40,824 nt of DNA, taken from Paludibacteraceae bacterium (lineage in GTDB: Bacteria > Bacteroidota > Bacteroidia > Bacteroidales > Paludibacteraceae). The stretch spans positions 1 to 40,824 of the forward strand of contig JAFNUD010000097.1 of the NCBI GenBank assembly GCA_017384225.1, in the 5' to 3' direction. A model generated the notes under the pieces. It ran no database searches and was not told the origin of the DNA. It saw only the letters and a program-made list of their open reading frames with translations. Below, in pieces: positions 1 to 8,393 of the stretch (position 1 is its first letter; each line of letters starts with the position of its first letter). A program made the translations under genes and the position numbers.

Positions 1-1737
1 GAAGACACCTTCACCCTTCTTAGCAGAGATATGTTGGCATTGGTAGCTACCACCCCAATCCTCTACGAGGATATTCATACCAGAGAGTTGCTCTTTGATT
101 TTCTCTGGGTTAGCGGTAGGCTTATCGCACTTGTTGATAGCGAAGATCATAGGTACGCCCGCTGCTTGCGCGTGGTTGATGGCCTCGATGGTTTGAGGCA
201 TGACCGCATCGTCGGCAGCCACAATGATAATCGCGATATCCGTTACCTTAGCACCACGTGCACGCATAGCGGTAAACGCCTCGTGACCAGGGGTATCGAG
301 GAACGTGATATGTTGACCATTCTTCAGCTGCACGTTGTATGCACCAATGTGCTGGGTAATACCACCTGCCTCACCCGCAATCACGTTGGCATTACGGATA
401 TGGTCGAGGAGCGAAGTTTTACCGTGATCCACGTGACCCATGACTGTCACGATTGGGCAGCGCTCGGTAATATCCTCGTCGTTGATTACCTCATCAGCAT
501 TGATCTCCTCTACGACTTCGGCAGAAACAAACTCAGTAGAGAAGCCAAACTCCTCAGCTACGAGATTGATAGTCTCGGCATCAAGACGTTGGTTGATACT
601 AACCATCACGCCAAGCATCATACAAGTACCGATGACCTTGGTCACAGGCACATTCATCATCACAGCGAGGTCATTAGCAGTCACAAACTCGGTGAGTTTC
701 AGCACCTTGCTTTGTTCTTGCTCTGCAGCACGCTCTTGTGCCATCTTCTCACGCTCTAACTCGCGACGCTCACGTTTGTATTTGCTGGTATTGGTCTTAC
801 CTTTGTTGCCTTGCAAGCGTTGGATAGTCTCCTTGATTTGGCGTTGTACAGCCTCGTCATCGACCTCCACTTTGAAACCTTTAGCCTTGTTGTTCTTCTT
901 TTGAGGTTTCTGATTGCGCGCATCATTGACGTCCACCTTATTTTGTTTGATGCGCTCGCGCTTACGTTTTTCACCGTCCTTAGAAGCCTCATTGCCGTTG
1001 TTGCTACCATTATTGGCAGCAGGTTTGTTGGCCTTGCGTTGTTGCTCGCGTGCTTCACGTTCTTTGCGTTTTTCCTCCTTAGTTTTTTTAGTAGGATGCG
1101 TAGCAGTATTGATGCTGCTCAAGTCAATCTTGCCCAGCACCTTAGGTGCATTCTTTAGCACAGGTTTGCCCAAGGTGAAAATTTCTGTTTCCTCCTTTTC
1201 TGCAAGTTGTTGTTGTGCTTGCTCCTTAGCAAGTTGCGCTTTACGTTCTGCTTCTTTCGCAGCCGCTTGTTGCGCTTGTTTTGCAGCTAAACGTTCAGCC
1301 TCAGCCTTTGCCTTGGCTGCTTTTTCTGCAGCTTCTTTCTCTGCAAGCAATTTGGCTTCTTCGGCTTTTTTAGCCTCTTCAGCAGCTTGGCGCGCAGCCT
1401 CCTCTTCAGCTCTGCGTTTTTTATCTGCATCCAAATCGATTTTACCAACCATTTTGGGTTTGGGCACCTCGGTAGGAATATGTTCTGGTTTCTTTGGCTC
1501 GTCAATAGCGACAGACTTAGGAATATCACGTTCTTGACGCTCCTGTGCCTGACGCTCTGCTTCCAACTTCAACGCCATGTCTTTGTTGAATTCTTTAGCG
1601 AGCATTAGGTACAAGTCATCATCAATACGGGTATTAGGATCCGTTGCGATTTCCTTACCCTGCTTCTTACAGAATTCCACGGCGGTGGACATGCCGATGT
1701 TTAATTCTTTACAAGCTTTGATAAGTTTAATTGCCAT
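1..1737 (-). CDS. infB: Translation initiation factor IF-2 (C-terminal part outside window)
   Basis: IF-2 is the GTPase that places fMet-tRNA on the 30S subunit and promotes 70S joining in the cytoplasm. The first 579 codons are present; the rest lies beyond base 1. Visible are an N-terminal helical domain starting [15 protein letters not shown], and a long Lys/Glu/Ala-rich linker of low complexity (about residues 115-300). A second IF2_N-type domain follows, then the G domain with G1 GHVDHGKT, G3 DTPGHEAF and G4 NKCD. The start at 1737 gives the usual Bacteroidales N-terminus; no Shine-Dalgarno sequence precedes it. It is the last visible gene of rimP-nusA-infB, separated from nusA by 215 bp packed with small hairpins (see the spacer entry). 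The linker is typical of the family and explains why this stretch yields many spurious open frames on the other strand. Confidence 0.97.
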   Translation of the reverse strand, partial: MAIKLIKACKELNIGMSTAVEFCKKQGKEIATDPNTRIDDDLYLMLAKEFNKDMALKLEAERQAQERQERDIPKSVAIDEPKKPEHIPTEVPKPKMVGKIDLDADKKRRAEEEAARQAAEEAKKAEEAKLLAEKEAAEKAAKAKAEAERLAAKQAQQAAAKEAERKAQLAKEQAQQQLAEKEETEIFTLGKPVLKNAPKVLGKIDLSSINTATHPTKKTKEEKRKEREAREQQRKANKPAANNGSNNGNEASKDGEKRKRERIKQNKVDVNDARNQKPQKKNNKAKGFKVEVDDEAVQRQIKETIQRLQGNKGKTNTSKYKRERRELEREKMAQERAAEQEQSKVLKLTEFVTANDLAVMMNVPVTKVIGTCMMLGVMVSINQRLDAETINLVAEEFGFSTEFVSAEVVEEINADEVINDEDITERCPIVTVMGHVDHGKTSLLDHIRNANVIAGEAGGITQHIGAYNVQLKNGQHITFLDTPGHEAFTAMRARGAKVTDIAIIIVAADDAVMPQTIEAINHAQAAGVPMIFAINKCDKPTANPEKIKEQLSGMNILVEDWGGSYQCQHISAKKGEGVF

Positions 1738-1952
1738 ATTCGTGTTCGGCAATGGCTTGCATTCAAGCGGTGGTGTGCGCTTTGCGCAGGTTGTGTCGCT
1801 ACGCGAGATTTTGCACCTTCGGCGGGCTACCGCTCGCTTTTGCGAGCCATCACTCACGCCCCGCGTGCATTACTTCGCCACAAGGCGACTTTACCGCTGC
1901 TTTGCAGCCTTAACCTCCTTGCCGTCGGAGGGGTTTTATCATTTATACTTAA
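1738..1952 (-). promoter_or_regulatory. nusA-infB spacer: array of eight mini-hairpins
   Basis: This GC-rich spacer holds, in plus coordinates, stem pairs 1755-1759/1764-1768, 1776-1780/1784-1788, 1796-1799/1803-1806, 1832-1837/1842-1847, 1855-1859/1863-1867, 1875-1879/1884-1888, 1896-1900/1904-1908 and 1914-1918/1927-1931. Seven of the eight have 4-6 bp stems and loops of 3-5 nt; the last has an 8-nt loop. They are spaced roughly every 14-25 bp. No promoter of the TAnnTTTG type and no convincing ORF is present. The hairpins would lie in the infB leader of the operon mRNA. Function is unknown; the structure is read directly from the sequence. Confidence 0.75.
1914..1931 (-). repeat. 18-bp palindromic repeat, copy 1
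   Basis: On the minus strand this reads CCTCCGACGGCAAGGAGG: a 5-bp stem with loop GACGGCAA, 21 nt after the nusA stop codon. An identical copy lies at 3323-3340, after rimP. The loop hexamer CGGCAA is the reverse complement of TTGCCG at 1747-1752, just upstream of the infB start. Confidence 0.85.
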
Positions 1953-3209
1953 TTAGTCTTCAAACTCAGCAGCGAGGATAGCAATCACCTCGTCAATGGT
2001 CTCTTCCTCAAGGTCAACGCGCTTCACCAACTCTGATTTCTCTACGCTCAAAACAGCCTTAGCCGTATCCAAACCTATAGCCTTGAATGCGTCAAGAACC
2101 CATTGATCGATCTCGTCGTTAAACTCGTCCAAATAGATATCCTCGCTATCAGCCTCATCCATCTCGCGATAAACGTCGATTTGATAACCAGTCAGCATGC
2201 TTGCTAACTTGATATTATAACCACCCTTACCGATAGCCAACGACACCTCTTCAGGCTTGAGATAAACCTCTACCATCTTTTCCTCCTCGTTGATATTCAT
2301 CGATGATATTTTAGCAGGAGCCAGAGCACGTTGTACATAGAGGTTGATATTTGATGTGTAGTGAATCACATCAATATTTTCGTTGCGCAACTCGCGTACG
2401 ATACCATGGATACGCGCGCCCTTGATACCCACGCATGCGCCTACAGGATCAATACGATCGTCGAAAGACTCTACAGCCACTTTAGCACGCTCACCTGGAA
2501 TACGAGCAATATTTTTGATAGCAATCAATCCATCATGTACCTCTGGTACCTCTTGTTCAAAGAGACGTTGCAAGAAAAGTGGCGATGTACGAGAAAGAAT
2601 AATCTTAGGATTTTGGTTCTTATTATCTACTTGTACCACTACTGCACGCACTGTGTCACCCTTACGATAAAAATCTGTTGGAATTTGGTTTTGTTTAGGC
2701 AAATAGAGTTCGTTTCCTTCCTCGTCCAAAAGAAGCATCTCCTTCTTCCATACTTGGTACAACTCACCACTCACCACTTGACCCAACATTTGCGAATAAT
2801 GCAAGTATAGGTTCTCTTTTTGCAAATCCAAAATACGGCTTGCCAATGTCTGACGAAGATTCAGAATCATACGACGACCAAAAGAAGCAAACTCTACTTT
2901 GTCAGTCACTTCCTCGCCCACTTCTGCCTCATCATCAAGCAATAGTGCCTCAGAGAGCGCAATTTGCGTATCAGGGTTCGCAACATCATCATCCTCCATA
3001 ACCAGGCGGTTGCGATAAATCTCAAGATCGCCTTTATCTGGGTTGATAATCACATCATAGTTAGCATCTGTACCATACATCTTGGTGATTACATTGCGGA
3101 ATGAATCCTCCAAAACGTTGATAAACGTTTGGCGGTCAATGTTTTTTAGTTCTTTAAACTCTGAAAAAATGTCAATCAGGTTGATTGATTCTTGTTTTTT
3201 AGTTGCCAT
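1953..3209 (-). CDS. nusA: Transcription termination/antitermination factor NusA
   Basis: NusA binds RNA polymerase and nascent RNA and modulates pausing, intrinsic termination and rRNA antitermination. The 418-residue product has the NusA N-terminal domain (LIDIFSEFKELKNIDRQTF at the start), then an S1 domain, then KH domains containing GACVGIKGARI and LAIGKGGYN, and an acidic C-terminal tail. I chose ATG 3209 (MATKKQES). An upstream in-frame ATG at 3233 would add eight residues, but it sits beside a hairpin, and family N-termini begin at the later Met. The bases just before ATG 3209 closely match those before infB, which supports this start. The spacer to rimP (157 bp) carries several inverted repeats. 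Confidence 0.97.
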   Translation of the reverse strand: MATKKQESINLIDIFSEFKELKNIDRQTFINVLEDSFRNVITKMYGTDANYDVIINPDKGDLEIYRNRLVMEDDDVANPDTQIALSEALLLDDEAEVGEEVTDKVEFASFGRRMILNLRQTLASRILDLQKENLYLHYSQMLGQVVSGELYQVWKKEMLLLDEEGNELYLPKQNQIPTDFYRKGDTVRAVVVQVDNKNQNPKIILSRTSPLFLQRLFEQEVPEVHDGLIAIKNIARIPGERAKVAVESFDDRIDPVGACVGIKGARIHGIVRELRNENIDVIHYTSNINLYVQRALAPAKISSMNINEEEKMVEVYLKPEEVSLAIGKGGYNIKLASMLTGYQIDVYREMDEADSEDIYLDEFNDEIDQWVLDAFKAIGLDTAKAVLSVEKSELVKRVDLEEETIDEVIAILAAEFED

Positions 3210-3366
3210 TTCGTATTCGGCAATCTCGCGCATTGACCGACGACCACGTCGTCGTTAGGGCGCTCGATGCCTCCACTCTATCCTCGAAGCCACGAGCTTC
3301 TCGGATGTTTTCGAGGGAGACTCCTCCTTGCCGTCGGAGGTAATTTAAATGTTTATTGTTATTATT
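3210..3366 (-). promoter_or_regulatory. rimP-nusA spacer with stacked inverted repeats
   Basis: The spacer begins, 26 nt after the rimP stop, with the 18-bp palindrome (3323-3340). It then holds a 7-bp stem 3310-3316/3282-3288, which includes a smaller internal alternative. Last is a perfect 7-bp hairpin with 3-nt loop at 3238-3254, close to the nusA start. It ends with ATTGCCGAATACGAA abutting ATG 3209. No TAnnTTTG promoter is visible, so nusA is probably transcribed from the rimP promoter. Confidence 0.7.
3323..3340 (-). repeat. 18-bp palindromic repeat, copy 2
   Basis: Identical on the minus strand to the copy at 1914-1931 (CCTCC, loop GACGGCAA, GGAGG). The loop can pair with TTGCCG at 3218-3223, ahead of nusA. 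Confidence 0.85.
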
Positions 3367-3855
3367 CTAAAATTTCAAATCGTACTTGGTGTATTTAACT
3401 GCGTCGTAGGCAAAGGTGAGAGTTTGGATCTCTTTTTGTTTGCGTTTTTTACCTTCAACCGCTACCAGCATCTCTGTCTCAATAGCAAAAGAGTCTTCAT
3501 CCACGCTCACGAGTGTACCACGGTATTTTTTACCATCAGCAGCCAAAACTTCTACATCATGATTGAGGTGCTTGGTATATTGCATCTTTGTCACAAAAGG
3601 TGCAGTTAAACTTACACTTCCCACTTCCAATGAATAATCATCGCCTTCTCTACCCTTCTGCTCCTCACTTCTTGCCTCCAATTGCTCTACAAGGTAGTGA
3701 TTCAACTCCGCACAGAAATCTACATCTACCCCTTCGAGTTTATCTACCTCGACCAAGATTTCATTCTGTACATTCACTTTCAAGGTAATCAATTCATATC
3801 CAGTCCCTTGAAGCTTATCTTGGATAATCGATTGTATATATTGTTTATCTATCAT
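3367..3855 (-). CDS. rimP: Ribosome maturation factor RimP
   Basis: RimP assists 30S subunit assembly. The 162-residue product has the family pattern: an N-terminal alpha/beta domain (MIDKQYIQSIIQDKLQGTGY, then LKVNVQNEILVEVDKLEGVDVDFCAELNHYL) and a C-terminal SH3-like barrel (about residues 85-160). The family signature DYSLEVGSVSLTAPF corresponds to the usual YxLEVSSPGL, slightly diverged. Length is normal. It is the first gene of rimP-nusA-infB and has its own Bacteroidetes-type promoter and a hairpin in the 5' leader. The identification rests on domain pattern plus gene order, which is widely conserved in bacteria. Confidence 0.95.
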   Translation of the reverse strand: MIDKQYIQSIIQDKLQGTGYELITLKVNVQNEILVEVDKLEGVDVDFCAELNHYLVEQLEARSEEQKGREGDDYSLEVGSVSLTAPFVTKMQYTKHLNHDVEVLAADGKKYRGTLVSVDEDSFAIETEMLVAVEGKKRKQKEIQTLTFAYDAVKYTKYDLKF

Positions 3856-3874
3856 AATTGTATTTTTATAAAAC

Positions 3875-3900
3875 TGAGGGAACCTTGTCAGGCCCCCTCA
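3875..3900 (-). promoter_or_regulatory. 5'-terminal hairpin of the rimP operon mRNA
   Basis: In the minus-strand RNA an 11-bp stem with loop GACA forms (3890-3900 with 3875-3885). Two of the pairs are G-U wobbles that would be A-C mismatches in plus-strand RNA, so the structure is specific to the rimP transcript. It begins within a few nucleotides of the predicted transcription start and is not followed by a long U-run, so I read it as a leader structure and not a terminator. Confidence 0.6.
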
Positions 3901-3913
3901 TTCATTTACGCTG

Positions 3914-3945
3914 CAAAGGTACAACTTTTTTTCTATATATGCAAA
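3914..3945 (-). promoter_or_regulatory. rimP operon promoter
   Basis: On the minus strand TTTG (3942-3945), 20 bp, TACCTTTG (3914-3921) matches the Bacteroidetes sigma-ABfr consensus. The 5' leader would be about 50 nt and include the hairpin at 3875-3900. Confidence 0.8.
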
Positions 3946-3981
3946 TATTTTTGAAAAAAAAGCAGTATTTTTTCTTTTTAT

Positions 3982-5010
3982 TTACTTTCGCTTTCCTCGC
4001 AAATAGAAATCAATAATGATACTTCGCTTACTAATTGTAGTAGGATAAGGCACTTTTGCTTGGCGAAGATTATCACCTCTGTATTGTGCATATTTCACTC
4101 GCGCTTTTAGAAAATCTAATCTTGCTTGTACTACCGATTTGGCATTTAGCAACTTACCAGATACTAGCATTTGCATCGCTGCCACATAATCCAAAAAGAA
4201 GCGAACAAATAGTACCCAATACAATTGGGGTGCTGGTAAATTCTTATAAAGCATTAATAGGTTGTTGCGAAAATTCAAATATGTCTTTTGTGGACTCTCA
4301 TATCCTAAAGTGCCTCCGCCAACATGATAAACGACAGACTGAGGAAGTGCCATGATTTGATATCCTCTGCTATTCAAACGCCAACAAAGGTCTATCTCCT
4401 CTTGATGAGCAAAGAAATAAGCATCTAAACCACCCACTTGGAGGTAGATGTCGCGGCGAATCATCATGCATGCGCCTGTTGCCCAAAACACTTGTAAAGG
4501 CGTATCATACTGACCACAATCTGCCTCAACATGCGTTAAAAAACGCCCACGGCAATATGGATATCCTAAGCAGTCTATCATTCCGCCAGCTGCACCTGCA
4601 TGCTCGAAATAGACTTGCGTTATTCCTTGAACTCTTGCAGTTTCTTTGGATTGCCAACTGAGTATTTTAGGTTGGATAGCAGCCACGTTTTGGTGTGCGT
4701 ACATATACGTTAGAAGAGTATCTAACCATCCTTCCGTTACCTCTACATCCGAATTGAGCAATACCACATACTCTGCATCTACCTCCGCTATAGCACGATT
4801 ATAACCTTCGGCAAAACCATAATTCTTCTTTAGTTCAATGACACGCACTGGTTGGCCTTGCAAGAACGCTAATGAGCCATCTGTAGAGCCATTATCTGCC
4901 ACAACAATCTCCACCCCATCCATTTGCGTATGCGCAATCACGGAAGGCAAAAAGCGACGTAACATGGCTTCGCCGTTCCAATTTAATATGATAATAGAGC
5001 ATCGCATCAT
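3982..5010 (-). CDS. Glycosyltransferase family 2 protein
   Basis: A GT-A-fold transferase that probably adds a sugar to a growing surface glycan at the inner face of the cytoplasmic membrane; donor and acceptor cannot be told. The GT2 domain fills roughly residues 1-240: the N-terminal strand CSIIILNWNGE, nucleotide-binding VVADNGSTDGS, and the acidic site LLNSDVEV. Next come the acceptor-side WATGACMMIRR, the HQEEIDLCWRLNSRGYQI motif typical of rhamnosyltransferase-like GT2 enzymes, and a basic C-terminal tail of about 70 residues. No membrane-spanning loop is evident. The start has two adjacent Met codons (5010 or 5007). It is the last gene of the sugar transferase-Wzi-GT2 cluster, 26 bp after the Wzi-like gene. 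Confidence 0.9.
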   Translation of the reverse strand: MMRCSIIILNWNGEAMLRRFLPSVIAHTQMDGVEIVVADNGSTDGSLAFLQGQPVRVIELKKNYGFAEGYNRAIAEVDAEYVVLLNSDVEVTEGWLDTLLTYMYAHQNVAAIQPKILSWQSKETARVQGITQVYFEHAGAAGGMIDCLGYPYCRGRFLTHVEADCGQYDTPLQVFWATGACMMIRRDIYLQVGGLDAYFFAHQEEIDLCWRLNSRGYQIMALPQSVVYHVGGGTLGYESPQKTYLNFRNNLLMLYKNLPAPQLYWVLFVRFFLDYVAAMQMLVSGKLLNAKSVVQARLDFLKARVKYAQYRGDNLRQAKVPYPTTISKRSIIIDFYLRGKRK

Positions 5011-5036
5011 AAACTACAAAACAACTAATCTAAAAA

Positions 5037-6827
5037 TTAAAAGCCAAAAGAAAAAGCGGCTGATACTGTTAGATTCTTACCTTGGTAGTAGAGAGGGCAA
5101 TATTGATCCAAATAATGCTGTGCATCACCCAGATTTTCACTTGGCAAAGCATTTTCTTTGAGATTATCAAATCCTTTCGCATGATTATACCCAATTGATA
5201 GTCTCATATACATATTTGGATGAGGCTCAAAAATTCCATCCAATCGCACTTCATCATTGCGATATATACTATGGTCAAATGGTTTTTGAGCGATTGTTGC
5301 GCTGATATTATCTCGCAGATACGCAAATGAATTGTATTTCACATCATTGGTATAACTCAATTTCAACAGCAATCCTCGTATAGGACGATATGCCAACTCG
5401 GCATAAATAGATTGCGCATTGTCGCCCATATAATGCCCCATATTATAGCTATTAGACATCCACGTCAGCACATCTATCGAATGGGTATAACATGCTATAT
5501 ACGAACGGGTAAACTCTCCTTTGAGACTCAATCCCTTCACAGGCCACCCCGACCAATTCAATCCTACTTGATAAGACAACGGATTATTCTCTGGATTGCT
5601 CTTTTTGAAACGAGAGAACTTCACCTCATCCACAAACAACGATCCATAGAGTTGCAGATGCTCCACGGGTCGCACAGATAGCGATGCAAACACTTGCGAA
5701 TTTTGGTTCTGTGTGCGCACACCCTTAGTCAGCAAGTGATCCAAGGATTTGTAGAACGCAATCGGTATCAAGTATGCCGCTTGAATCGTTTGCTCAGCAT
5801 AAATAACGGAATTACCCAAGGAGAACGATAACTGCTTAATAGGCGTAAAGGTCAGCATATTTGCCGCCATAAACTTATTGTATGGACGGTAATTCTTCAC
5901 AGGTTCGTTAGCCCCTGCCGTATTTTCGGAGTAATAATAGGTAGAATCCAAAACGTTCGATACCAACCAAGCATGGAAATAATCAAATTGAAACCATTTG
6001 CAAGGCGTCAGTTGCAGTGTGATCATTGGTACTGCGGGATTTCTACCCGACAGGATGTTCGATGCATGATACGCCGTACCCCACGCAATATTCTCGCGTT
6101 GGATACCCACACTACCCCACCATGTATAGAGACTGATTCCGCCCTTCGAATCTGAAAAGTCGCCACCGTAATTAGCCTCTTTGTATTGCACACCTGCTAA
6201 TGGACTGAGTGCGGGCTGTTGTTGCGAAGCACCATAATGAATGCGCGCACCGTATATTCGTGCCATATCGGTGGGGAAATACTCTTTATTGAGCCAATTG
6301 CCGCTCCATGAGTTATCGCGCAAGCTCCCCCAAATACTAAGGTGTTTGGCTATATCCAACTGCAATTCTGCTCCATACCAACGCTGCAGCAATACACCTT
6401 TCTTACTCATCATCACATCCGCTCCTAGGATAGGACGCAGGCGTAATTTGAACATATTGTTGGTGCTCTTATAACTAAACTGTGGATCGGCTAAGGATAA
6501 TGAGAAGGTACGATGATCCGTGTATTGCACATAGTTACTCACCATCGTATCACGCTCTAAAGCAAACTCATTTAGATAAAAGACGAGATCTGCTTTCTGT
6601 CTTGCATTGAGCAACGAATCTGCATTTTCTGCTTCGAGCAACATACTTGCCACCTGAGTTCTTGTGTATGGACGAACGGTAGTTTGGGCAGTAATGACTC
6701 CATCCGTAATCAGTTCGTCCAAATAGTCGTACAAGCGAACATAACTCAACGACACGGGCATATTCTGCGCTGCCAAATTGCAAGCAACGCCTATCACCCA
6801 TATTATTATCAGCCACTTACGCTCCAT
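5037..6827 (-). CDS. Wzi-like capsule assembly outer-membrane beta-barrel protein
   Basis: A 596-residue protein with a signal peptide (MERKWLIIIWVIGVACNLAAQ). A short helical segment follows (about residues 25-95), rich in Asp/Glu with LYDYLDELITDGVI. A long stretch of alternating aromatic strands then ends ...LTVSAAFSFGF, with the terminal Phe expected of an outer-membrane barrel. This layout matches the Bacteroidetes 'capsule assembly Wzi family'; E. coli Wzi is an outer-membrane lectin that holds capsule at the surface. The longer open frame reaches 6893, overlapping the sugar transferase. I chose 6827 because it places the signal peptide at the N-terminus and leaves a 7-bp gap to the gene before. 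Sitting between a priming sugar transferase and a GT2 enzyme supports a surface-glycan role. The family call is by pattern and may be a related barrel. Confidence 0.75.
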   Translation of the reverse strand: MERKWLIIIWVIGVACNLAAQNMPVSLSYVRLYDYLDELITDGVITAQTTVRPYTRTQVASMLLEAENADSLLNARQKADLVFYLNEFALERDTMVSNYVQYTDHRTFSLSLADPQFSYKSTNNMFKLRLRPILGADVMMSKKGVLLQRWYGAELQLDIAKHLSIWGSLRDNSWSGNWLNKEYFPTDMARIYGARIHYGASQQQPALSPLAGVQYKEANYGGDFSDSKGGISLYTWWGSVGIQRENIAWGTAYHASNILSGRNPAVPMITLQLTPCKWFQFDYFHAWLVSNVLDSTYYYSENTAGANEPVKNYRPYNKFMAANMLTFTPIKQLSFSLGNSVIYAEQTIQAAYLIPIAFYKSLDHLLTKGVRTQNQNSQVFASLSVRPVEHLQLYGSLFVDEVKFSRFKKSNPENNPLSYQVGLNWSGWPVKGLSLKGEFTRSYIACYTHSIDVLTWMSNSYNMGHYMGDNAQSIYAELAYRPIRGLLLKLSYTNDVKYNSFAYLRDNISATIAQKPFDHSIYRNDEVRLDGIFEPHPNMYMRLSIGYNHAKGFDNLKENALPSENLGDAQHYLDQYCPLYYQGKNLTVSAAFSFGF

Positions 6828-6834
6828 ATTACCT

Positions 6835-8364
6835 TTAATGACTGCGCGCACGTTTGAATATGATAGTATAGAATATGCGCCAAAAATAGACAAAGTCAGT
6901 GGTTAATGTACCCTTCTCTTCACACATATTCAAATAGCGCATTTCTGATGCTTCTATTTCCTCTAAAGTCTTGGGCATATCTGCATAGAATGGAGGTAAC
7001 AACCCTGGTTTATGGCGCACACGTGTCTCTTGCAACTGTTTGCTATAGAGAGAGAAATAATGTTGCGAGATAGGACGAACACCCACCAACTTCATATCCC
7101 CTTTGAGTAGGTTGATAATCATAGGTAGCTCATCCAGCCAGTATTTTCGGGCCAAGCGACCAAGTGTAGTAATACGAATGTCGTGGTTAAACTTACCACC
7201 CTCTTGGAGGGAATATTTATTATATATATATTCTTGTAAAAACTCCGAATAAGGGTGCATAGTACGCAATTTGTAGAACTTAAATTTACGTCCATTCTTT
7301 CCTATACGATTGAGTTTCACAAACAGACCATAGACACGTCTTTCGATTACCTTAGGACGAAACTTACGGCGTGCTATCACATAGTTTAAGTCGCCAATCT
7401 TGCGCTCCTCTACTATATCAAATCCACAATAACACAATCTGCCCAGTACTTCTGCCTTGCTCAACACGCGGTCTTTACCCTCAGTAATATCAAAGTAAAA
7501 CCGCGATGTCATAACCAATTTAGGCAGTACACGCTTGTACATAAAGAAGGCAATATAGTACATCCAACTAAACACCTTTGGATAACGCGTCAATATATTG
7601 CGTTTTGTCACCGACTGTGGTTCATAACAACAAACCCACAATCCATTGTCTGGCAACTTGTCATTGACCGTAGCAAATAACTTATTTACACCGCGTATCT
7701 GATTAAGTGGCATGAAGTTAACCAATGTATCATAACGATAGTTGCGCAGTTTCTGTATGTTGTACAACTCTGTGGAACGCAGTGTAAAGGTATTGGATGA
7801 ATACAGTGTAATATGCTTCTCCAAAAATGCTATTGCTGCTGGCGTCGCAAACTCCAATATACTATCGCGCAGGGCTTCTTTTTCCTCTTCGCCATAGTAT
7901 TTTGGTTGTTTCAGCACGGGTTGCTCTGCGCGAGCAGGCGCCTCAATGGGTCTGTCTTCCTCATTCAGCGCATAGCGATAAGCATGTTTGATGATCAGAT
8001 AAACTAACGAAATGACCAGCATCACCAGCCATATTGTTAATAATACCCATATAGAAAAATTTTCTTTAGAGAGCATCCACATGTATCCATACATCATGCC
8101 AAATGTGGCAGTGGAGGCAACCAATAGGCGACGTAGATCCTTACCCATCTTCATATATTTTACGGGAATATAACGATGGCATAAGTAGCTGGTAATCAGC
8201 CAAACTAAAGAAAATACAAGAGCGAACACACTATATTTCTGAAATGGTATCTCCGTAGATAGCGGAAAGAGCCATAACACGACAACCACACTTAATACTA
8301 ACGCCAATACATCAGCGAATATATAAGTACTATAGGGTTTGTAAAATAAGCGTACTCGCCTCAT
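6835..8364 (-). CDS. Polyprenyl-phosphate sugar-1-phosphate transferase with extra central domain
   Basis: A 509-residue membrane protein. Four hydrophobic helices lie in the first 140 residues. A soluble middle domain follows (about 165-340). It looks like the second half of a Rossmann-type methyltransferase or nucleotide-binding fold, with VNFMPLNQIRGVNKLF and LGRLCYCGFDIVEERKIG. The C-terminal catalytic domain of bacterial sugar transferases comes last: GKNGRKFKFYKLRTMHPYSE, DIRITTLGRLARKYWLDELP, LLKGDMKLVGVRP and the C-terminal hydrophobic FWRIFYTIIFKRA. Such enzymes start lipid-linked glycan synthesis by moving sugar-1-phosphate to undecaprenyl phosphate. The usual re-entrant KRxFD helix directly before the catalytic domain is not recognisable, as in many Bacteroidetes homologues. 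It lies 29 bp after the ompH-like gene and heads the glycan cluster. The substrate is unknown. Confidence 0.85.
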   Translation of the reverse strand: MRRVRLFYKPYSTYIFADVLALVLSVVVVLWLFPLSTEIPFQKYSVFALVFSLVWLITSYLCHRYIPVKYMKMGKDLRRLLVASTATFGMMYGYMWMLSKENFSIWVLLTIWLVMLVISLVYLIIKHAYRYALNEEDRPIEAPARAEQPVLKQPKYYGEEEKEALRDSILEFATPAAIAFLEKHITLYSSNTFTLRSTELYNIQKLRNYRYDTLVNFMPLNQIRGVNKLFATVNDKLPDNGLWVCCYEPQSVTKRNILTRYPKVFSWMYYIAFFMYKRVLPKLVMTSRFYFDITEGKDRVLSKAEVLGRLCYCGFDIVEERKIGDLNYVIARRKFRPKVIERRVYGLFVKLNRIGKNGRKFKFYKLRTMHPYSEFLQEYIYNKYSLQEGGKFNHDIRITTLGRLARKYWLDELPMIINLLKGDMKLVGVRPISQHYFSLYSKQLQETRVRHKPGLLPPFYADMPKTLEEIEASEMRYLNMCEEKGTLTTDFVYFWRIFYTIIFKRARSH

Positions 8365-8393
8365 AAAATAAGAAAAAACAAATTACTCAAGAA

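Noticed and set aside
31-1913. Several plus-strand open frames of 60-242 codons over infB and its spacer
   Set aside because: They are antisense shadows of infB, whose motifs are unmistakable. Their compositions are the low-complexity complement of the Lys/Glu/Ala linker or of the hairpin array.
1738-1952. CRISPR array or tRNA cluster as explanation of the repeated hairpins
   Set aside because: There are no equal-length direct repeats or spacers, and no tRNA cloverleaf or T-loop sequence.
3210-3233. Upstream ATG 3233 as the nusA start (adds eight residues)
   Set aside because: The segment is part of the shared spacer end. At infB the same sequence is out of frame, and family N-termini start at the ATG at 3209.
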